DNA from: Hypholoma sublateritium FD-334 SS-4
Lineage: Eukaryota; Basidiomycota; Agaricomycetes; Agaricales; Strophariaceae
Reading direction: 5' to 3'
Assembly: GCA_000827495.1 (NCBI GenBank)
Contig: KN817522.1
Location: 1-64,000, forward strand
DNA length: 64,000 nucleotides
Positions 58,300-64,000 of this stretch are shown piece after piece. A program made the position numbers and the translations under genes. The notes below the pieces were generated by a model. The model was not told the DNA's origin and searched no databases. It worked only from the letters and a program-made list of their open reading frames with translations. How positions within the stretch are numbered: the first letter of the stretch is position 1; each line of letters begins with the position of its first letter.

Positions 58300-58894
58300 G
58301 GGGGAAACGCTGTCGGATGCCAACGCCGTGTTGGACACGTCTTGGAAACGTCGAAGCCAGCGGTACAATGATGATTTATCGGCGAAGGAGAAAGTAGCCA
58401 TATTTCATAAGCGAACCGAGGCGCTAAAGAGGTGGTATGTTCCACAGATCATATCGGGACTGCCTTTTCTTCTCCTTTTGACTGTTGTATTCTTATTTTC
58501 AGGTATTATTGTCTACCTTTTTACCATAAGTCCTACACTCGTTACTACCGTCACCGTCTTTATTTCACTCGCGTTTCTTTTTATTCTTATCACCACGTTC
58601 CTCCCAGTCCTTCAAAGCTTCTTTTTCACTATTTCAGAGCCATCGTGGAAAGAGGACACCCCTTCGCAATGTCCATACAACTCGCCACAATCGTGGATTG
58701 TTTATCATTTAATTTCTTGATAATTTAGATATTCCTTTTTCTGGGGGCGAATCATGCTGTGCATGCAGAGTAGCCACAAGAGTTGGGCGTCATTTGACTC
58801 GTGGTGGGTCAGGTTACGCAGCGCCTACAGCCAATTTATTCGCAGAGTCTTCAATATTTCGACATTCGCCACTAAGTCCCCTGGTGCTCCCTGA
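58300..58894 (+). pseudogene. C-terminal half of a DUF6535-family membrane protein gene
   Basis: A plus-strand frame reads NDDLSAKEKVAIFHKRTEA, LKRWYVPQIISGLPFLLLL, a second hydrophobic helix, then TQCPY-like SQCPYNSPQSWIVYHLI. After a ~50-bp gap that looks like an intron it reads SWASFDSWWVRLRSAYSQ and stops at 58894. This is the second half of the Agaricomycete DUF6535 pattern. The N-terminal half is missing on this strand upstream but occurs on the opposite strand immediately downstream. The gene is therefore broken, most simply by an inversion. Confidence 0.6.
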
Positions 58895-59100
58895 TCCATT
58901 GAAGGACCACTGTGCCAATGATGAGCATAGATATGCTCAAGACAAAACTGATGAACCGAAGTATGCTAATTCGAACAGAAGGTCGACTTAGAGGGATAAA
59001 CAATGTGGGTGCATTGGACAGCGATGTGCTGTTGAGTCCACTATTCTCCAGACGATCCGCGATACGTGCGAGCGCGTAGCTGCAATGCCTGGCCTCGGGG
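58872..59100 (-). pseudogene. N-terminal half of a DUF6535-family gene, opposite strand
   Basis: The minus-strand frame reads ALARIADRLENSGLNSTSL, then SRPSVRISILRFISFVLSIS and MLIIGTVVLQWIREHQ before a stop. In intact family members this 'SVR.N.LWF.SLVLS...LLQQW.REY' region comes directly before the block found on the plus strand at 58365-58560. The two halves meet at ~58875 pointing toward each other. Confidence 0.5.
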
Positions 59101-59424
59101 CGGCCTGGGGGGTGTTGTCCTCGGCCTTGGTTCGAGCTCACACATCGTGTAGATTTTCCCTTGCCACGGTTTATTGACTCACTCGAAGCCATATTTGACT
59201 CCATAAACTAGCCTGACAAGTGATATGAAGCCAAGAACATGGTCGCGGTTAGTTTGAAGGACTGTGTCTCCGGCGCGAGCGAACACCTGTCTGAGCCTAT
59301 AAATAGATTATCGTGCCACATCTATTATTAGTGGGTCCGTCCGAAACTCCCGGCTCCGACCCTTGAGTTTGCTTTCCCTCTTCTACGCCTCCTTTAACTT
59401 TTTCTTCTCTGTAAAGCTGCATCG
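59101..59424. other. Upstream region of tRNA-Phe
   Basis: No gene seen; the 5' part of the broken DUF6535 reading frame fades out here. Confidence 0.4.
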
Positions 59425-59497
59425 GGGGGCATAGCTTAGCTGGGAGAGCAGTAGACTGAAGTTCTAAAGGTCCCGCGTTCGATTCGCGGTGCCCCCA
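59425..59497 (+). tRNA. tRNA-Phe (GAA), intronless
   Basis: 73 nt. The acceptor stem GGGGGCA pairs with TGCCCCC (7 bp), with discriminator A. The D arm is GCTTAGCTGGGAGAGC. The anticodon arm GTAGA-CTGAAGT-TCTAA presents GAA; its outermost pair (G/A) does not match. The T arm is CCGCG-TTCGATT-CGCGG (5 bp). Internal A and B boxes are good. There is no intron after the anticodon, whereas yeast tRNA-Phe genes carry one. It reads AAGTTC where yeast has AAGATC. Confidence 0.92.
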
Positions 59498-59513
59498 TTT
59501 TTGCCCTTTTTTT
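59498..59513 (+). terminator. RNA polymerase III terminator
   Basis: A run of five T follows the discriminator base directly, and a second run of seven T follows four bases later. This is the usual Pol III stop signal, doubled. Confidence 0.85.
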
Positions 59514-59855
59514 AGGCATCTTTTCGGTGAGCCTGGATCGGGATTCGGGAGACACAGTGCACACTGAACGGAGACACTGAACTTTGAAGTCTGAGTCGCA
59601 GTCCAGACTCACGAGTGACAGTTGAAACGTTGAAACTTGACTAACAAATAAATTGGATAGGTATTAAATCAGAATAACTACGGTCTGGTGGCAAAGACAG
59701 TAATAACGAAACCAAGTGCCCAAATAACGAAGGTAGGGGACTACATAACTCTACACGTTTACTTAAATAAAGTCAACAGCAATGCGATTCCACAAAATTA
59801 CATCCTCAATCTCAGCTCTAGTCTTACAAGATCCACCGCACGGTCCATAAATATC
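59514..59855. other. Intergenic, 3' flank of CCC2
   Basis: No gene seen between the tRNA terminator and the stop codon of the copper ATPase. Confidence 0.5.
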
Positions 59856-62800
59856 TCAAACAGCGCTTCTCTCCCCCATTTCTACGGGCAGCTGGCTGTA
59901 CCCATACTCGTCTTGTCGGCTGGGAGAGAACATCGCCCGGATGCGCGATGTGTCCAGCACACTCGCGGCGCTATCCAGGAACATGCCCGTCCATCCAGCG
60001 CCGCTGTCCGGAGCACCGCTTGGCGTGGGCGCAAGCGCAATGGCCCCGACGCCAGGCATGATGTTGTTGCTAGGCATGACGCTGTCCGCAGGGCGCTTCC
60101 ACCACTTCAGCGTGAGCGACGAGCAGACGACGCTCACCGAGGAGAACGCCATCGCCGCGCCAGCGAGCATGGGGTGCATGTATAGGCCGAAAGGAAGGAA
60201 GAAGCCCATCGCTAGCGGGATCCCGAGGACGTTGTATATGCATGCCCAGACGAGGTTCCGTCGAATGACGGAGAAAATCTTGCGCGAGAGGTGCAGGGCT
60301 GCGACCACATCCAGGAGATCTGACCGCATGAGGACAATGTCGGCAGCCTCGATGGCTACAGACGTGCCGGACGAGAGTGCGATGCCGACAGTAGCTGCTA
60401 CCAGAGCTGGAGAGTCGTTAATGCCATCTCCCACCTAAACCATAGAATTAGGTTGCAATGCACACACATAAAATCTTGTGAACATACCATTGCAACCCCA
60501 CCCAAGCGTTGCTCCATCATCTCAGCTATCGCGGCAGCCTTTCCCTTCGGACTCATACCGGCCCAGACGTTCTCAGGTCGGATGCCGACTTGCTTCGCAA
60601 TTGCAATCGCCGTTGCCTTTCCATCGCCCGTCATCATGTTCACTTCAATGCCCATATTGTTCAGAGCCAGAATTGCGTATCGGCTCGACGGTTTAGGTGC
60701 ATCCGCCAATGAAACGGCAAGAATGGGCTGAGGATAGGCCGATTTGCCTGATCCGTTCAATAGCGACACAAAGATGATGGTGCGTCCAATTTTCGTCTCT
60801 TGGTCCTCGTATGTGGCCAACGACGCCGGTACGTACCGATGCACTTCGTCGTCGGCCTCTAGAATATTGCCAATACCTGTGGAGGTGATGAATCGTGCGC
60901 TACCGATGAGCAGTGTCTGCGTTTTGCCGTGGCATTGGATCTTGGCCTTGACTCCCTGTCCAGTGACACTTTCAAACTCCTCCACTACGGCCTCTTGTCC
61001 GGACGCACCGAGCAGCTCCTTACCGTAGGTTGCGATAGCCTTGGCAAGCGGGTGTTCAGAGCGAGCTTCGGTGGCGCTGACCATAGCGACAATGTCCTTG
61101 CGCTCCGTAACGCCGTCGGCACAGAACCCTTCCAATTCCGTGTCACCCGCGTACAATTCAGTATTGATACCAGCGCCTTGCTGTGGGTTAAGTGCCCAGT
61201 GCATACCCATGACAGTCAGCTTTCCGATAGTAACAGTGCCCGTCTTGTCAAGAACGACTCTGCGGATGCTCTTGCTGGCCTCCAGTGCCCGCCCGCCCTT
61301 GATGAGGATGCCGTTCTGGGCGCCAATTCCGGTGCCAACCATGATCGCCGTCGGCGTCGCCAGGCCGAGGGCACACGGACACGCAACTACGATTACGGAG
61401 ATGCACATCTGGATGCACACCGCAAGTTTGCTTGTCCCGAAAGAGTGGAACATCGCCGGGAGGGAGTCATCGTCCATGAACGTGCTCAGGAAGCCCCACC
61501 CGACCAGCGTCAGCGCCGACAGACTGATCACGGTGGGCACAAAGTAACCTGCGATTCTGTCCGCGAAAGCCTGGATGGGCGCCTTCGACGTCTGTGCTTC
61601 TTCAACTAGCCGCACAATTTGCGAGAGTGCGGTGTCCTTCCCTGCACGGGTGACGGACATGTCGAAGGTTCCCAACCCGTTGACAGTTCCCCCAATGACC
61701 AGATCGCCCACAAGTTTCGTCACGGGGAGCGCTTCACCAGTGATAGCACTCTCGTCGATAGTTGATGAGCCCTTGACGACTGCACCATCTGCAGGGATCT
61801 TATCACCTGGGACAATCTTGACGATGTCGCCGACTTCTACGAGCTCGGTTGCGATCTTCTTTTCCTGTGTGCAAGCCGGTACATCTGTGTAGATGGTGGC
61901 CATGGAGGGAGCGAGGGCCATAAGATCCGTAAGAGCAGCGCTGGTCTTGCCCTTGGCTTTGTTCTCCAGGTATCGTCCCAAAGAAACAAACATGAACAGC
62001 ATGGTACTCGTCTCGAAAAACATGTGGGGGCGGTACCCTGGCGTCGTATTAAAGACGGCTGCGATCAGGGTGAATAATGAGTAGAAATAAGCGGCTGAAG
62101 TGCCCAAAACGATCAGCACATCCATGGTTGCCGAGCGATGTTTGAGGGATTTGTACGCATTCCGATAGAATCGACCACCAATCCAGAATTGGGCAGGTGT
62201 GGTGATGATGAAAGACAAGAGATCGCCTAGATAAATAGAAGAAAAAAGACGGAATGCCAAAATCCCCTTGACTCCAGGTATCCTGGGACCAATCATATTG
62301 ATGAAAAACACAGGAATGGCGAAAGCGAGACTCCATATGAACCGGGACCGCCATTCTAGGATTTCTTTCATACGTGTGAGGGATTGTAGTTGGGTGGCAT
62401 CCTGCTGATCGGAAAGAATGGCATCAAAGCCCATGTCTTCAATATGAGCGACGATTTCTCGAGGAGTGATAACGGAACGGTCGAAGTGAACAGTGCACGC
62501 TTCCGTAGCAAGGGTGACCGACGCGTTGGTGATGCCTGGGATAGCTGACAGTCCTGTCTCGACTGTGTTTGTGCATGAGGAGCATGTCATGCCATAAATG
62601 CGGAGTTGGACGACATCAGCTCGCGTGGGCGGTATCAGTGTTGCGTCGAACCCGATGTCCGATATTTCCTATGCAAAGTCAGTGCTGGGGCAAGGAGAGA
62701 CCAATGAGACTGACATCGATAAGTTTGTCAACAGTCCAATGTTCAGGCTCAAACTCGACGACTGCACGTTCTGCAAGGAGTGCAACCTTTATTGAATGGA

Positions 62801-63421
62801 TGCCCTTTTGGTCTCTTAGCATACCCTCGATGGCCTGCAATGTATAAGCAAGGAAGGGCTAATACGGAGAGGTATACACACCTCCACACATGATCCACAT
62901 GTCATTCCCTCCACCCGAAGCTCGCATTTTTCTGACCGAGAAGGCGCTTGCCGCATTGAGATGAAACTTGCACTGTAGCCTATGGCAGAGATTTCCTGTG
63001 TGGACATGTCAGACTCGAAAGAAGACTCGCAATACCTTGCTGCGGGCACATACGTTGATGAGTTTATCTGCTGTCCAGAATTGGGGGTCACAGTCCACAA
63101 CTGCAAGTTTTATGGTCTCGTTGACCTGTACAAGGTGAATGCCTTTCTGGCCTTTGAGCATAACTTCGATCGCCTGACTATTGGGTCAGATTATGCAGGC
63201 AGAGTAGGAAAGGCACGCACCTTTGCACAAGCGTCGCATGTCATCCCTTCGACCCGAAGCTCGCATCTCTGCGATATCTGGTCGTCAGTGGTGTATTCGT
63301 CCCGCTTGTCATACTCGCCCAACAGTGGTTCCGGGGACATTGGGGGACGACTGGAAGATGGCCGAGCGAAGGTCGCTGATAGAGGCGACCTCTGCCACAG
63401 GTTGGTTATTAAGGTGGTCAT
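59856..63421 (-). CDS. CCC2: Copper-transporting P1B-type ATPase (CCC2/ATP7 type)
   Basis: Pumps Cu(I) into the late Golgi to load secreted cuproenzymes such as multicopper oxidases. About 1,100 residues with five introns near the N-terminal and P-domain regions. Three N-terminal metal-binding (HMA) domains carry GMTCDAC, GMTCGSC and GMTCSSC. Downstream are the membrane helices, the actuator TGEALP, the ion-binding CPC ([15 protein letters not shown]), the phosphorylation site DKTGTVT, the SEHPLAKAI nucleotide-binding motif, and [10 protein letters not shown]. The C-terminal helices YN..GIP and MAFSSVSVV are present, followed by an ~80-residue polar tail. The N-terminus before the first HMA is ~52 residues. 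Everything needed for activity is seen. Yeast CCC2 has two HMA domains; three is common in basidiomycetes. Confidence 0.95.
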
Positions 63422-64000
63422 ACGGGCCTGATGGAATTGGGAGGGATAATTAGTTGTGCGAAAACGGATGTGTCAAGGGGCTCCGGGATTAGTAAGGTGG
63501 TTCCAAGTGATTCTTCCGAGGTGCGTGAACGATATTGCCGCCCGCGCAGAAACTGAGAAGAAAGTTTGGTGTGTCGGTGCGCCTGCGCAGATGAATGAAA
63601 GAAAGAGGCTCAACGTCCTGTTGTCGTCGTCGATGTCGTCGCTGTGCGCAATATATCCGTAAGCCACATTGTCACACTTCGTCACATCATTGTTTCCCGT
63701 CGCCACTACGCTGTTCTATTTTTGCATCTGCTCCTGACATCCGGCCTCCACGTTACGACTCGGTATCGCGCTATTTTGCTCACCTCTCCGGCTTACCTAC
63801 AACGTCAAATGCAAAGCTGGAAGTTGACTCCATTTTCTGATTATAAATCCGGGTTCAATATTGTTGTTTGGAAGCCATTTTTCCGGGGTCTCCGGAATGA
63901 ATCTTTGACGGATGCAAGAAAGGGTTCGATTGATGAATAGTTTTAAAAGCCGTGCTATGGCTGCGTATGTACTGCGGATCCCAGGTATGTAAGTATTCTA
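63422..64000. other. Promoter region of CCC2 to the window edge
   Basis: No gene seen up to the right edge. Short frames lack motifs. The CCC2 promoter should lie in the first few hundred bases. Confidence 0.45.

Overview
The window is nuclear DNA from a filamentous basidiomycete, most likely an Agaricomycete. Protein genes are split by many short introns (mostly 46-70 nt, GT..AG, CTRAY-like branch points). Several recovered proteins belong to families I know mainly or only from Agaricomycetes (DUF6698, DUF6593-like, DUF6534, DUF6535), next to ordinary eukaryotic housekeeping genes. I spliced most genes by hand. Where I summed the exons, each CDS came out divisible by three, which is an internal check. 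Species cannot be fixed from this sequence. A tandem pair of quinone reductases would suit a wood decayer, but that is inference.

Layout. 0-4 kb: accessory DNA with a transposase-like 3' fragment, an intact DUF6698 gene and a ~116-bp tandem repeat array. 4-9 kb: a 1549-residue protein with one NFX1-type zinc finger and three CbbX-like AAA+ modules but no helicase. 9.7-15 kb: an unknown gene and two tandem DUF6593-like paralogues. 15-24 kb: a 15-exon membrane-anchored amidohydrolase, a 2.9-kb gene desert and a 14-exon MFS transporter. 24.5-25.1 kb: a MITE-like element with 39-bp perfect terminal inverted repeats. 25.5-32 kb: an unknown gene, mitochondrial GRX5 divergent from an HSD10-type dehydrogenase, a Smr-domain protein divergent from a DUF2015 protein. 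32.5-34.6 kb: two tandem flavodoxin-like quinone reductases. 35.7-39.4 kb: two unrelated convergent multi-pass membrane proteins, one with 18 exons. 40.7-47 kb: an unknown membrane-anchored protein, an F-box/LRR-like protein and a flavin-reductase-like protein. 47.6-49.5 kb: a probable spliced non-coding transcript. 49.7-56.4 kb: an SDR divergent from COQ3, then KRE33/NAT10. 56.9-59.1 kb: decayed genes, including a DUF6535 gene apparently split by an inversion. 59.4 kb: tRNA-Phe. 59.9-63.4 kb: a CCC2/ATP7-type copper ATPase.

How genes may work together. Mitochondrial and redox functions recur (GRX5, HSD10, COQ3, flavin reductase, two quinone reductases), and several pairs share a short bidirectional promoter. 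The GRX5/HSD10 promoter carries two facing CCAAT boxes. I see no biosynthetic gene cluster and no CRISPR array. The items most worth a second look are the helicase-less AAA+ protein, the 116-bp repeat array, the MITE, the multi-intron non-coding locus, the perfect palindrome at 43.17 kb and the inverted DUF6535 gene.
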